Assembly (NCBI RefSeq): GCF_017356245.1
Contig: NZ_JAFMZZ010000001.1
Location: 157,073-221,072, forward strand
DNA: 64,000 nt
Direction of reading: 5' to 3'
Source of the DNA: Bordetella petrii
GTDB taxonomy: Bacteria; Pseudomonadota; Gammaproteobacteria; Burkholderiales; Burkholderiaceae_B
Shown: one piece after another, positions 9,193 to 17,598 of the stretch
Layout of the letters: every line of letters starts with the position of its first letter
Position numbering within the stretch: position 1 is the first letter of the stretch
Notes under the pieces: generated by a model
The model's database searches: none
What the model was told of the DNA's origin: nothing
Seen by the model: the letters and a program-made list of their open reading frames with translations, nothing else
Translations under genes and position numbers: made by a program

Positions 9193-10086
9193 ATGGAACT
9201 GCGGCACCTGCGCTATTTCATTGCTCTGGCGGGTTCGCTGAACTTCACCCGCGCCGCCGAGCGCGTGCACGTCACGCAGTCCACCCTGTCGCACCAGATC
9301 CGCCAGCTGGAAGACGAAATCGGCCAGCCGCTGTTCGATCGCGTGGGCAAGCGCGTCGTCATCACCGCCGCCGGCGAAACCTTCCTGGCCTACGCGGCGC
9401 GCGCCCTACGCGAAATCGACCAAGGCCTCAGCGAACTGAAGCAAAGCGCCGCCTCGCTGACCGGCGAGCTGCGGGTGGGCACCACCCATACCTTCAACCA
9501 GAGCTTCATCCCCGACTGCATGGCGCGCTTCCTGCAGCATCATCCTACGGTCAGGGTGGTTATCGAAGAACTGGCGGCCGACGCCATCGGCGCCCGGCTG
9601 GAAGCCGGCCAGCTGGACCTGGGCGTGGCCTATCGGCCCGAGTCGACCAGCGGCCTGCAGTTCGAGCCGCTGTTCAACGAAGAACTGGTGCTGGTAGTGT
9701 CGGCCGAGCATCCGCTGGCCGCGCGCAAGCGCATCCGCATGATCGAGCTGCACCGCGAGCCCCTGGTGCTGCTGCCGCCCAGCTTTTCCACCCGCCGCCT
9801 GCTGGACGAATGCTTCGCCTCCGCCGGCGCCGAGCCCAGCGTGGTGGCCGAGACCAACACCGTCGCCGCCATGCTGAGCATGGTGGCACGGCTGCCCGTG
9901 GGCGCCATCGCCGCCGCCAGCGCCGTCACGCCCAACCCAGCGCTACGCTTGATTCCAATGGAAAGCCCCACGCCCATGCGCACGCCAGGCTTGCTGTTCA
10001 ATCCCGACGTGCCGCAAACCCGCCCTGGACGGGCCTTTGCCGCGCTGCTGCGCAGGCGGGCAATGGGCGCGGCGCGGGCGGGTTGA
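9193..10086 (+). CDS. LysR-family transcriptional regulator
   Basis: This 297-residue protein has the LysR layout: an N-terminal winged helix (MELRHLRYFIALAGSLNFTRAAERVHVTQSTLS, residues 1-33) and a periplasmic-binding-like effector domain from about residue 90. The order RHLRYF...VTQSTLSHQIRQLE resembles the CynR branch. It is divergent from the CoA-transferase operon and is its likely activator or repressor, acting at the nested dyad between them. The effector is presumably the acid taken up by the Bug protein. The Shine-Dalgarno is weak (GGCGGCACTCCC before the ATG). Confidence 0.93.
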   Translation: MELRHLRYFIALAGSLNFTRAAERVHVTQSTLSHQIRQLEDEIGQPLFDRVGKRVVITAAGETFLAYAARALREIDQGLSELKQSAASLTGELRVGTTHTFNQSFIPDCMARFLQHHPTVRVVIEELAADAIGARLEAGQLDLGVAYRPESTSGLQFEPLFNEELVLVVSAEHPLAARKRIRMIELHREPLVLLPPSFSTRRLLDECFASAGAEPSVVAETNTVAAMLSMVARLPVGAIAAASAVTPNPALRLIPMESPTPMRTPGLLFNPDVPQTRPGRAFAALLRRRAMGAARAG

Positions 10087-10166
10087 CCAGTGAAGCGCCA
10101 CTATCGGCCGCACAAGCGGTACGCGGTATCATCTTGGCACCCTTATGTTGGCTCTTTCCCAATCGA

Positions 10167-10949
10167 ATGAAACTCGCCACCTGGAACATCAATTCCCTGA
10201 AAGTGCGCCTGCCGCAAGTCCTGGACTGGCTGGCCGCCAACCCCGTGGACGCGCTCTGCCTGCAAGAGCTCAAGCTTACCGACGAGAACTTCCCGCTCGA
10301 CGCCTTTACGCAGATCGGCTACCACGCCGTCTGGGCCGGCCAGAAAACCTATAACGGCGTGGCCATCGTGTCGCGCGAGCCGGGCTCGGCCATGGTGCGC
10401 AACATTCCCGGCATGGACGACCCGCAGCAGCGGCTGCTGGCCGTGACGCTGCCTTCGCCCGCCGGCGACGTGCGGGTCATCAGCGCCTACTGCCCCAACG
10501 GCCAGGCGCTGGATTCCGACAAGTACACGTACAAGCTGGACTGGTTCCGGCAGCTGCACCGCTGGCTGGCCCAGCAGATGCAGGCCTATCCGCGCCTGGC
10601 CCTGCTGGGCGACTACAACGTGGCGCCCGCCGACGAAGACGTGCACAACCCCGCCAAATGGGTGGGGCACGTACTGGTGTCCGAGCCCGAGCGCGCGGCG
10701 TTTCGTTCCCTGCTCGAGCTGGGCCTGACCGATTCGTTCCGGCTGTTCGAGCAGCCCGAGAAATCATTCAGCTGGTGGGACTACCGCCAGTTCGCCTTCC
10801 GCCGCAATGCCGGGCTTCGCATCGACCACATTTTGCTGTCGCAGCCGCTGGCGCAGCACTGCGTGTCCTGCGTCATCGACAAGGCGCCCCGCGCCAACGA
10901 ACAGCCGTCGGACCACACCCCGGTGGTGGCCACCCTGCAGCTGGCCTGA
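10167..10949 (+). CDS. xth: exodeoxyribonuclease III
   Basis: A 260-residue DNA repair enzyme: AP endonuclease and 3'-5' exonuclease of the endonuclease/exonuclease/phosphatase fold. Family motifs in order are MKLATWNINSLKVRLPQVLDWL (residues 1-22, metal-site Asn), LQELKLTDENFP (catalytic Glu), YNGVAIVSR, SAYCPNGQ, LLGDYNVAPADEDV (Asp/Asn pair), RIDHILLSQPL and SDHTPVVATL (final catalytic Asp-His). The open frame runs far upstream through the LysR gene, but ATG 10167 gives the exact family N-terminus. It stands alone; the IclR gene converges on it 23 bp downstream. Confidence 0.97.
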   Translation: MKLATWNINSLKVRLPQVLDWLAANPVDALCLQELKLTDENFPLDAFTQIGYHAVWAGQKTYNGVAIVSREPGSAMVRNIPGMDDPQQRLLAVTLPSPAGDVRVISAYCPNGQALDSDKYTYKLDWFRQLHRWLAQQMQAYPRLALLGDYNVAPADEDVHNPAKWVGHVLVSEPERAAFRSLLELGLTDSFRLFEQPEKSFSWWDYRQFAFRRNAGLRIDHILLSQPLAQHCVSCVIDKAPRANEQPSDHTPVVATLQLA

Positions 10950-10972
10950 CAGCTGCCGGCCGGGCGCCGGCC

Positions 10973-11797
10973 TTAACCGGCCTGCCCGGGCAAGGGATAC
11001 GCGCCCGCGTAGCCCAGCAACCGCGAGATCTCTTCGCCGCCTTCCAGCGCCAGCGCCTTGAGCCGGTTCTTGAGCTTCAAGCCCCGCGAACTGGGCGCCG
11101 AGATCGACAGGCCGGCGGCCACCGTGCCGTTCGCGTCCATGACCGGCGCCGCCACCGAGAACACGCCTTCCACCAGGCCTTCCAGGCTGAACGACACCCC
11201 GGCGGCGCGGATTTCATCCAGCCTGCGGCGGAGTTCGGCCACGGTCTCGATCGTGCCGGGCGCGTGCTTGACCAGCTTCACCGCCTTCAGGTAGGCAGCC
11301 AGATCCTTGGCGGACATATAGGCCAGGATGACCTGCCCGCTGGCCGATCCATACAGCGGATTGGTGCTGCCCGCCTTGCTGATGAAACGCAGCGGATTGG
11401 TGGCGTCGATGACTTCGGCATAGAACACTTCATGGCGGTTTTCGGCCAGCGTGCCCAGGATGATGGTCTCGCCGCAGCGCTCGGATACCGAGTGCATGAC
11501 CGGCAGCGCGCAGTTGGGAAACTGGCGGTTGCGCACGATGGCCGCGCCCAGCTTCAGCGCGGCGGTGCCCAGCGTGTAGGCGGCGTTGTGGGCGGCCACA
11601 TAGCCGCCGGCTTCCAGGGTTTTCAGCAGCCGGAACAGGCTGGTCTTGGGCAGTTCGAGGCGCACGCTCAGGTCGGCCAGCGAGGCGCCCGCGGGGTTCA
11701 GCGCCAGCTCGTGCAGGATCTGGACGGTGCGCAGCGGCGAGCGGGTCGTGTCTTCGGTCTTGGAGCGCGTGGCGGTGTGGGGCATGGGCATCGGCAT
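10973..11797 (-). CDS. IclR-family transcriptional regulator
   Basis: A 274-residue IclR-type regulator. The N-terminal winged helix is PLRTVQILHELALNPAGASLADLSVRLELPKTSLFRLLKTLEAGGYV (residues about 21-67). The ligand domain ends in the usual GVSFSLEGLVEGVFSVAAPVMDANG-type stretch. Three in-frame ATGs (11797, 11791, 11785) share a weak Shine-Dalgarno, so the exact start is open by a few residues. It is the last gene of the five-gene operon that begins at 15778 and probably regulates it; the paired TTCC-N6-GGAA sites just before the first gene have the look of IclR-family operators. The effector is unknown. Confidence 0.92.
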   Translation of the reverse strand: MPMPMPHTATRSKTEDTTRSPLRTVQILHELALNPAGASLADLSVRLELPKTSLFRLLKTLEAGGYVAAHNAAYTLGTAALKLGAAIVRNRQFPNCALPVMHSVSERCGETIILGTLAENRHEVFYAEVIDATNPLRFISKAGSTNPLYGSASGQVILAYMSAKDLAAYLKAVKLVKHAPGTIETVAELRRRLDEIRAAGVSFSLEGLVEGVFSVAAPVMDANGTVAAGLSISAPSSRGLKLKNRLKALALEGGEEISRLLGYAGAYPLPGQAG

Positions 11798-11862
11798 GGC
11801 GGGGGCATCGACACAAAGCGGCGCACCCCGCGGGGTGCGCCGGCCCGGTCGATGACGCCGGG

Positions 11863-12849
11863 CTATTCAGCCTTGATATTAGCCGCTTTGACGGTGTCGC
11901 CCCACAGCTTGTAGTCCTGCACCAGGATCTCGCCAAAGCCCTTGGCGCCGCGCGGGCTGATCTCCAGCCCGCCGGAGGTCAGCGCGTCTATCACCGGCTG
12001 GGTCTTGACGGCCCGCAGCACGGCATCGGCCATGGTGTCGATGGCGGCCTGCGGCGTGCCGGCCGGCACCAGGATGCCGATCCAGGGCGCGGCGATGACA
12101 TTCACGCCCTGCTCGGCCAGCGTGGGTACTTCGGGCGCGCCGCCGAAACGCTTGGGTGCGCCCAGCCCCATCATGCGCACCTTGCCGGCGTCGGCGCTGG
12201 GCTTGGCCAGGCTAAGGGGCACGAACAGCGCGTCGACCTGCCCCGCCATCAGCGCCTGCATGGCCGGCGCCGCGCCGGTGAACGGCACATGCAGCACGTT
12301 CAGGCCCTGGCTGACATTCAGCATTTCCATGGCCACCTGGCTGGAACTGCCCACGCCCCACGAGGCATAGGTCAGTTTGCCCGGCTCTTTCCTGGCCAGG
12401 GCGATGTAGTCCTGGATGGACTTCACCGGCAGCCGCGTGCTCACCACCATCGCATAAGGCAGGTAGCCCACCTGCGCCACCGCGACAAAGTCCTTGCGCG
12501 CGTCGTAGGAAATCTTGGGATATACGTGCGGGTTGATGGAATGGGTATCGGCGGCCGTCACTTCCATGGTGTAGCCGTCGGGCGCGGCGCGCGCCACCAG
12601 GCTGGAACCGATCATGCCGCTGGCGCCCGGCCGGTTCTCGACAATGATGGACTGCTTCAGTATCTTGCCCGCGCCGTTGGCCACCGCGCGCGCCAGCACA
12701 TCAGTGCCGCCGCCGGCGTTGTAGGGCACCACCATCGTGATGGGCCGCTCGGGATAGCCGGCCCCCCAGGCGCTGGCGCCCGCGCCCATGAGCGCGGCGG
12801 CGCACACGGCCGCCGCGCGCCGCCTGCCCCCAAATAATGAATTCAGCAT
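11863..12849 (-). CDS. Bug-family tripartite tricarboxylate transporter binding protein
   Basis: A 328-residue periplasmic binding protein. The signal peptide (two Arg, then an Ala-rich core) ends near residue 30; the mature start YPERPITMVVPYNAGGGTDVLARA is the Bug hallmark, with VENRPGASGMIGSSLVARAAPDGYT and HVPFTGAAPAMQALMAGQVD further on. GAGGAG lies 6 nt before the ATG. A perfect hairpin at 12871-12890 precedes the Shine-Dalgarno in the gap to the upstream gene. There are no TctAB partners. It shares an operon with oxidoreductases and an IclR regulator, so its ligand is likely their substrate. Confidence 0.93.
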   Translation of the reverse strand: MLNSLFGGRRRAAAVCAAALMGAGASAWGAGYPERPITMVVPYNAGGGTDVLARAVANGAGKILKQSIIVENRPGASGMIGSSLVARAAPDGYTMEVTAADTHSINPHVYPKISYDARKDFVAVAQVGYLPYAMVVSTRLPVKSIQDYIALARKEPGKLTYASWGVGSSSQVAMEMLNVSQGLNVLHVPFTGAAPAMQALMAGQVDALFVPLSLAKPSADAGKVRMMGLGAPKRFGGAPEVPTLAEQGVNVIAAPWIGILVPAGTPQAAIDTMADAVLRAVKTQPVIDALTSGGLEISPRGAKGFGEILVQDYKLWGDTVKAANIKAE

Positions 12850-12870
12850 TTCTGTCTCCTCGTTTTTTTA

Positions 12871-12890
12871 GCTGCCGGCGCACCGGCAGC
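12871..12890 (-). other. intercistronic hairpin before the Bug gene
   Basis: GCTGCCGG and CCGGCAGC are perfect 8-bp arms around a 4-base loop in the 66-bp gap between the isochorismatase-fold and Bug genes. On the coding (minus) strand it is followed by an A-run rather than a U-run, so it is not a terminator for this operon. A role in mRNA processing or stability is possible. Confidence 0.55.
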
Positions 12891-12915
12891 GCTGCCCGCG
12901 GCTCGCCAGGCAAGA

Positions 12916-13509
12916 TCAGGGATGGGCGAACACCACGGTGTCCGATGCTTCTGTCTTGCAGAAGCGGCCGATGCTCTGCACGGAATTGCGATGCTCTTCG
13001 GCGCTGTGCGCCGCGCACAGGTCTTCCAGCAGAATCACCTCGTAGTCGCGGTCGTGCGCATCGCGCACGGTGGCCTGCACCACTGCCTGCGTGGACACGC
13101 CCGCGCAATAGATGCGCGACACGTTCCGGGCGCGCAGCTGGGCTTCCAGCGTGGTGGAATAGAACGGGCTGACACGGTGCTTCACCACCTGGATATCGCC
13201 TTCGCGCTGCTCGAGCCCGGGATGGATCTCGGTGCCCCACGCGCCCAGCTTGAACAAGCCATGCTGGGGCGCCGCCGAAAATACTTGCGAACCGGCCGGG
13301 CATTCGGGATAGCCGGCGGAAAAACCGACCCGCACGAAGCCCACCAGAATGCCTGCGGCGCGGGCGCGCCCGATGGCCGCGGCCGTTTTGGCGATCAGCT
13401 GGCGTTCGCGCACCTGCTGGCCCAGCGGCCCCTTGCCATTGGGGCCATCGTCGTGGACCAGGTCGTTCTGCATGTCCAGCACCAGGTAAATCGCACGTTG
13501 TTGCTGCAT
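12916..13509 (-). CDS. isochorismatase-fold cysteine-hydrolase-like protein
   Basis: A 197-residue protein of the isochorismatase/nicotinamidase fold. The N-terminal catalytic Asp is in YLVLDMQNDLV (Asp12) and the catalytic Lys in VVKHRVSPFYST (Lys110). The motif GVSTQAVVQATVRDA (137-151) is where hydrolases of this fold carry the nucleophilic Cys (GVxTxxCV); here that position is Val143. True isochorismatases also lack the Cys, so either the chemistry is not thiol-based or the protein is altered. The start at 13509 follows the SDR gene by 41 bp, and the open frame upstream of it belongs to other genes. It is third in the five-gene operon. The substrate is unknown. Confidence 0.85.
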   Translation of the reverse strand: MQQQRAIYLVLDMQNDLVHDDGPNGKGPLGQQVRERQLIAKTAAAIGRARAAGILVGFVRVGFSAGYPECPAGSQVFSAAPQHGLFKLGAWGTEIHPGLEQREGDIQVVKHRVSPFYSTTLEAQLRARNVSRIYCAGVSTQAVVQATVRDAHDRDYEVILLEDLCAAHSAEEHRNSVQSIGRFCKTEASDTVVFAHP

Positions 13510-13550
13510 AGTGAAGTTCTCGCTCAAAGGTTCAAGAGTTGAAGAAAAGA

Positions 13551-14324
13551 TCAATCGGCCCACAGCCCGCCGTTTACATCCAGCGTTTCGCCGGTGATGA
13601 ACGACGACTGGGGCGCCGCCAGGAACAGCACGGCGGCCGCGATTTCGTCCGCCCGCCCCATGCGCCCCACCGGAATGAGGTCGCGCAGCGCCTGCGGAAA
13701 GTTGGTGGTCATCGCCGAGGCCACCGGCCCGGGCGCCACGGTATTGACGGTGATGCCGTGCGCCGCGAGCTCTTTGGCCAGGTACGCGGTCATGGCGCCG
13801 ATGCCGGCCTTCGACACGCCATAGGCCACGTTGCTGGCGCGCGCCTGTTCGGCCGGGTCCAGCCAGGGACGCGGATTGCCGCCGCTCTTGCCCAGCACCG
13901 ATCCCATGTTGATGATGCGCCCGTAGCCCGCGGCCTTCATGGCGGGCATGACCGCCTGGCAGCACAGAAAGGTGCCTTTCAGGTTGATGGCCAGCACCCT
14001 GTCCCATTCGGATTCGGCCAGGTCGGCGGCGTTGCCCAGCGAAACGATGCCGGCCACGTTGACCAGGATGTCCAGGCGGCCGTGGCGCGCCACGACGCCG
14101 TTGACGCAGTCGGCCACCTGCCCCGCCTGGGTGACGTCCAGCGCCACGAACTCCGCACCGGCGGCGTGCGCCGGGTCGGGCGCTTTCAGGTCGGCGGCCA
14201 CCACGCGGGCGCCGCAGGCCGCCATGGCGGCGACCACGGCGCCGCCGATGCCGCCGGCGCCGCCGGTAACCAGGGCCACGCGGCCCGCCAGTAGATCAGC
14301 AGAAAACACGCGGCGCTCCTTCAA
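13551..14324 (-). CDS. SDR-family oxidoreductase
   Basis: A 257-residue classical short-chain dehydrogenase. The nucleotide-binding motif is TGGAGGIG (residues 20-27), NVAG is at 89-92, the catalytic Ser is in MGSVLG (Ser142) and the YxxxK pair is Tyr168/Lys172 in AYGVSKAG. Asp45 after the second strand (VVAADLK) suggests NAD(H) preference. The gene overlaps the upstream flavoprotein gene by 4 bp (ATGA), indicating coupled translation. The likely role is reversible oxidation of a hydroxyl on the compound imported by the operon's Bug protein. Confidence 0.93.
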   Translation of the reverse strand: MKERRVFSADLLAGRVALVTGGAGGIGGAVVAAMAACGARVVAADLKAPDPAHAAGAEFVALDVTQAGQVADCVNGVVARHGRLDILVNVAGIVSLGNAADLAESEWDRVLAINLKGTFLCCQAVMPAMKAAGYGRIINMGSVLGKSGGNPRPWLDPAEQARASNVAYGVSKAGIGAMTAYLAKELAAHGITVNTVAPGPVASAMTTNFPQALRDLIPVGRMGRADEIAAAVLFLAAPQSSFITGETLDVNGGLWAD

Positions 14325-15778
14325 CGTTGGGAAGCGGCGGCGCCCGCCAGGTGGCGGCCGGCCAGCCGGCCGAACACCAGGCCCTTCAGCACCGAAGTGG
14401 CCCCGGTGTAGTTGCTGTAATACATGCCCACGGTCTCGCCGGCCGCGTACAGGTCGGGCATGACGTTGCCGTCGGTGTCGAGCACCTGCCCCGCCGTATT
14501 CACTTTCAGGCCGCCGAAGGTGAACACGTTCGACGAAATGATGGGATAGGCCATGAACGGCCCCTTGTCGATCGGCAGGGCCCAGTGGGTCTTGGCCGGC
14601 TTCACGCCGGCAGTGGACACGCCGTCGGGCACCAGCGGGTCATAGCCCCGGCCCGCGCCGCAGCCCGCGTTGTAGGCATCCACCGTCTGCTGCAGGGCGT
14701 CGGCCGGCACCTGCAGTTTCGCGGCCAGGCCGGCGATCGTATCTGCTTCGATGGCCGGCTGGTCGGTGCGGATGGCCAGGCGGTAGTTGGGAATGTCCTT
14801 CACGCGCTGGTCCAGGATCACATAGGCCAGGCCCTCGGCCTGCTCGTAGATGCGGCGCGTGACGCGCTCGTAATGGGCATCCACCGTGCCGGGGGCTTCG
14901 TCGGTGAAGCGCTCGCCCGCCTTGTTGACCAGGATGCCGTACGGAAAAATGAACACCGACGGTTCGGACACACCCGAACGCGGGTCGACCGGCTCGGCGT
15001 GGTAGCTGCCGAATTCGCCCGCCGCGCCGGCGCCGGCTTCCAGCGCCATGGCGATGCCCTCGCCCTTGTTGAAGTAGCCGCCCTTGCACACCGGCCGCAG
15101 ATACACCGAGCGCGGCCCCAGATATTTGGCCAGCATTTCGGGGTTGCCTTCGAAGCCGCCGCTGGCCAGCACCACCTTGCCCAGGAAGCGCAGGCCGCCC
15201 TGTTCGGGGTGGTGCGCCAGCAGGCCCTGCACCCTGCCGTGCGCATCCAGCGCCAGCTTGCGCGCGGTGGTGTGATAGAAAAATTCGACGCCCAGCGCCT
15301 CGGCCCGCGCCGCCAGCGCGTCCACCAGGGCCTGGCCGCCGCCCACCGGCAGCAGGCGCGGCTGGGTCTTGGTCAGGAACTGCGTGGGCAGGAAATCGAA
15401 CTTCACGCCCAGGCCCTGCAGCCACTGGATGGTGGGCGCCACCTGGTCGGCAAAACCGCCGATCAGGTCCGGGTCGGGCACGGCCAGCGTGCGCGCCGCA
15501 TGCGACCACGATTCGCGGCTGCCGGCCATTTCGCCGATCAGGTCCGGATCGTTGTACGGGCCAGCGTTTTCGGACAGGTGCGCCTCGAAATCGTCGGACA
15601 CCTCGTCCAGCGATTTCATGCGCAGGTAGGCCTCGGTCCAGCGGCTTTGGCCGCCCCGGTCTTCAAACGACGAACGTTCCAGCACGGCCACCTTCAGCCC
15701 GTGCTCTGCCGCGGTTGCCGCCGCGGACAGGCCCGCCACCCCGCAGCCCGCCACCACGACATCGAATCTGTGTTCCAT
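14321..15778 (-). CDS. FAD-dependent dehydrogenase, fumarate reductase/TcuA-like
   Basis: A 485-residue flavoprotein of the fumarate reductase/succinate dehydrogenase family without a haem or signal domain. The FAD dinucleotide motif is VVVAGCGVAGLSAAATAAEHG (residues 7-27). Further sequences are LERSSFEDRGGQSRWTEAYLRM, resembling tricarballylate dehydrogenase TcuA, a central VVLASGGFEGN, and a C-terminal LYAAGETVGMYYSNYTGATSVLKG that closes the FAD site. It is the first gene of the operon, whose start is preceded at once by two TTCC-N6-GGAA operators. A polycarboxylic acid or an enone/alkene acid is the likely substrate; the TcuA assignment is by resemblance only. Confidence 0.88.
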   Translation of the reverse strand: MEHRFDVVVAGCGVAGLSAAATAAEHGLKVAVLERSSFEDRGGQSRWTEAYLRMKSLDEVSDDFEAHLSENAGPYNDPDLIGEMAGSRESWSHAARTLAVPDPDLIGGFADQVAPTIQWLQGLGVKFDFLPTQFLTKTQPRLLPVGGGQALVDALAARAEALGVEFFYHTTARKLALDAHGRVQGLLAHHPEQGGLRFLGKVVLASGGFEGNPEMLAKYLGPRSVYLRPVCKGGYFNKGEGIAMALEAGAGAAGEFGSYHAEPVDPRSGVSEPSVFIFPYGILVNKAGERFTDEAPGTVDAHYERVTRRIYEQAEGLAYVILDQRVKDIPNYRLAIRTDQPAIEADTIAGLAAKLQVPADALQQTVDAYNAGCGAGRGYDPLVPDGVSTAGVKPAKTHWALPIDKGPFMAYPIISSNVFTFGGLKVNTAGQVLDTDGNVMPDLYAAGETVGMYYSNYTGATSVLKGLVFGRLAGRHLAGAAASQR

Positions 15779-15793
15779 TGCTCCTCCGAGATT

Positions 15794-15827
15794 ATTCCTA
15801 TATAGGAATGATGTTCCTTATGTGGAA
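15794..15827 (-). promoter_or_regulatory. paired TTCC-N6-GGAA operators
   Basis: ATTCCTATATAGGAAT (15794-15809) is a perfect 16-bp palindrome. A second site, TTCCTTATGTGGAA (15814-15827), has the same TTCC-N6-GGAA arms, centred about 19 bp away, near two helical turns. The pair lies 16-49 bp upstream of the first gene of the IclR-containing operon, in an AT-rich patch that is also the likely promoter. Confidence 0.7.
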
Positions 15828-15887
15828 TATATTAAGCAGAGGAAGGCGGCGCGGTCAAGCGCGGCCGAGGCCTGGACCAGGTGTGAT

Positions 15888-15980
15888 CAGGTGTCAGGCT
15901 CCCGCAGGGTGCCTGACACCGTAGTGGGCAGAGGCTGTCTCGACACCACGGTGTCAGGCACCCTGCGGGAGCCTGACACC
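15888..15980. repeat. composite REP-like element (two inverted units plus linker)
   Basis: A 31-32-bp unit beginning GGTGTCAGGCTCCCGCAGGG (15889-15920) is repeated as its exact reverse complement at 15950-15980. The 29-bp linker contains GTGGGCAGAGGCTGTCTC. Each unit is itself a partial palindrome (GGTGTCAGGC...GCCTGACACC). The same arrangement, linker included, recurs at 17599-17692. The element lies between the flavoprotein operon promoter and tRNA-Ala. Confidence 0.9.
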
Positions 15981-16046
15981 CATGCGGCACCTATGCGGGA
16001 TGCGCCCGATCGACGGCGAAAAATGTGCTATATTTCTGCGCTTGTT

Positions 16047-16122
<76 letters not shown>

Positions 16123-16134
16123 AAATTCCAGATG

Positions 16135-16174
16135 AAAAAGCCTTGGAAACACAACGTGTTCCAAGGCTTTTTTG
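16135..16174 (+). terminator. rho-independent terminator of tRNA-Ala
   Basis: AAAAAGCCTTGGAA and TTCCAAGGCTTTTT form a 14-bp stem ending in a T-run, 12 nt after the tRNA CCA end. Confidence 0.9.
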
Positions 16175-16288
16175 TTTCTACCGGCTTGAGTCTGTTGGTT
16201 TAGCGGCTGGCGCTGTCGCCACGACAGTCAGGGGAATACTGCACCGCGGGCCCCAAGCTCGCCCATGCCGTGCTATGGCCGCGCAACG

Positions 16289-16459
16289 CTAGAACGTCGA
16301 CGCGCAATGCCCGCCCGTGGGCGCCTGGCCGGACCCCGCGGCGATCAGCGGCGGTTCCTGCCTGACGTTGACGGGCTCGGATGCCGCCCAGTCCCAGGCG
16401 AAGAAGGCGATCAGCACCAGCCAGAACGCGGCGGCCAGTTTCGATACGTGTTTTTTCAT
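16289..16459 (-). CDS. small membrane protein next to YeeE/YedE permease
   Basis: A 56-codon frame starting MKKHVSKLAAAFWLVLIAFF: a short basic N-terminus, one hydrophobic helix (residues about 8-23), then a Pro/Gly-rich tail ending GGHCASTF with one Cys. It begins 15 bp after the YeeE-type permease stop on the same strand, with GGGAC upstream; an in-frame ATG at 16468 would add three residues. I know no named family. Position and topology suggest a small accessory to the thiosulfate permease, which is inference. The 3' side runs into non-coding sequence before the tRNA terminator. Confidence 0.55.
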   Translation of the reverse strand: MKKHVSKLAAAFWLVLIAFFAWDWAASEPVNVRQEPPLIAAGSGQAPTGGHCASTF

Positions 16460-16474
16460 GGTGTGCATGTCCCG

Positions 16475-17557
16475 TCAGAAGGCATAGTGGCGACGAATGC
16501 GCACGCCGATCAAAGAACCGCAGAACGCCACCGGCACCCAGATCCAGCCATGCAGGCTGCCGGTGGAAATGCCGCTGACCATGGCGCCGATATTGCAGCC
16601 GAACGCCAGGCGCGAGCTGTAGCCCAGCAGGAAGCCGGCCACGATGCCCACCACCCATTGGCGGCCCGTCAGCGGCGCGCGCTGCGCGGCCGACGAATTG
16701 CCGGCCGCGACCAGCAGGGCGCCGGCCAGGATGCCGATGTTGGTGATCGAGGTGACGTCCAGGAAGACCGACTGCGACAGGTTGTGCAGATTGACGGGCT
16801 GGCTCCAGAACGCGTTGGCGGCCGGGTCGAACACGCCCGCCGCCGTCGCGACCTTGGCGGCCCACAGGCCGAAGCCGTACACCACGCCCCAGGGCTGGCC
16901 GGCGATCAGCAGGTTCAGCATGGCCAGAACCGCCAGCAGAATGGCCCCGATCAGCAGGCGCCGGTTGAACCAGCTGGCGCCCTTGCCCACCCAGGCCCGG
17001 GCGGCCAGGCCCAGCAGCAGCAGGCCGACGCAGGTCAGGCCGAAGGCTTCCCAGGGGCCGAAAGCGGCCACCAGGCTGACGGGGCGGGTGGCGCCCAGCT
17101 GCAGCCATTGTTCCAGCTGGGCCGAGCCCAGGAAACTGCCGATCGCGAAGATCGGCAGGATGGCCATGTTCAGCGGCACGCCCATGCCGGCCTTGTACAG
17201 CGTGCCCGAGCCGCAGCCGTCGGCCACCTGCATCGCGGCGCCGAACACGAAGGCGCCCACCAGCAGGCTGATACTGGGCGGCCCCAGCGCCGCGCCCAGG
17301 TCGGTGGGAAACGCGGCCAACAAAGGCATGGACACCGCGGCGGCAACGGCCAGCAGCAACAGCTGCGCCATCACGCCGCTGGGGTCGCGCTGCTCGATCA
17401 GGCGCCGCCAGCCGGTGGTGAAGCCGAAGCGCGCGCCGGCCAGCACGCCGCCCATGCCGATGCCGACCAGAAACAGCACGGCCTGGCGCAGGGAGACGAA
17501 CCAGGCCAGGGCAAGGAAAAAGGCAGCCAGCACGGCCGCAAGGGGAAGACGCGTCAT
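16475..17557 (-). CDS. YeeE/YedE-family (TsuA-like) sulfur transporter
   Basis: A 360-residue inner-membrane protein with nine or more hydrophobic segments, of the YeeE/YedE family; characterised members import thiosulfate. Two conserved cysteine motifs of that family are visible, ADGCGSGTLYKAG and AFGCNIGAMVSG, which line the pathway in TsuA. The N-terminal FGFTTGWRR stretch has no Cys where some members do. The frame is open upstream into a repeat element, but MTRLPLAAVL at 17557 is the natural start. It follows the periplasmic rhodanese gene, with a composite repeat in the gap, and precedes the small membrane protein gene. The context supports reduced-sulfur uptake. Confidence 0.85.
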   Translation of the reverse strand: MTRLPLAAVLAAFFLALAWFVSLRQAVLFLVGIGMGGVLAGARFGFTTGWRRLIEQRDPSGVMAQLLLLAVAAAVSMPLLAAFPTDLGAALGPPSISLLVGAFVFGAAMQVADGCGSGTLYKAGMGVPLNMAILPIFAIGSFLGSAQLEQWLQLGATRPVSLVAAFGPWEAFGLTCVGLLLLGLAARAWVGKGASWFNRRLLIGAILLAVLAMLNLLIAGQPWGVVYGFGLWAAKVATAAGVFDPAANAFWSQPVNLHNLSQSVFLDVTSITNIGILAGALLVAAGNSSAAQRAPLTGRQWVVGIVAGFLLGYSSRLAFGCNIGAMVSGISTGSLHGWIWVPVAFCGSLIGVRIRRHYAF

Positions 17558-17598
17558 GAAAGGGGTGCTGCGAGGGTTGGGATTGAGGTGGATATTGC

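Noticed and set aside
12871..12890. Perfect hairpin next to a T-run as a terminator
   Set aside because: On the transcribed strand the hairpin is followed by A residues; the T-run is on the other strand, where no gene reads through.
14327..15805. 492-codon plus-strand frame antisense to the flavoprotein gene
   Set aside because: Antisense shadow rich in His/Gln/Ala; the minus-strand gene has clear FAD motifs.
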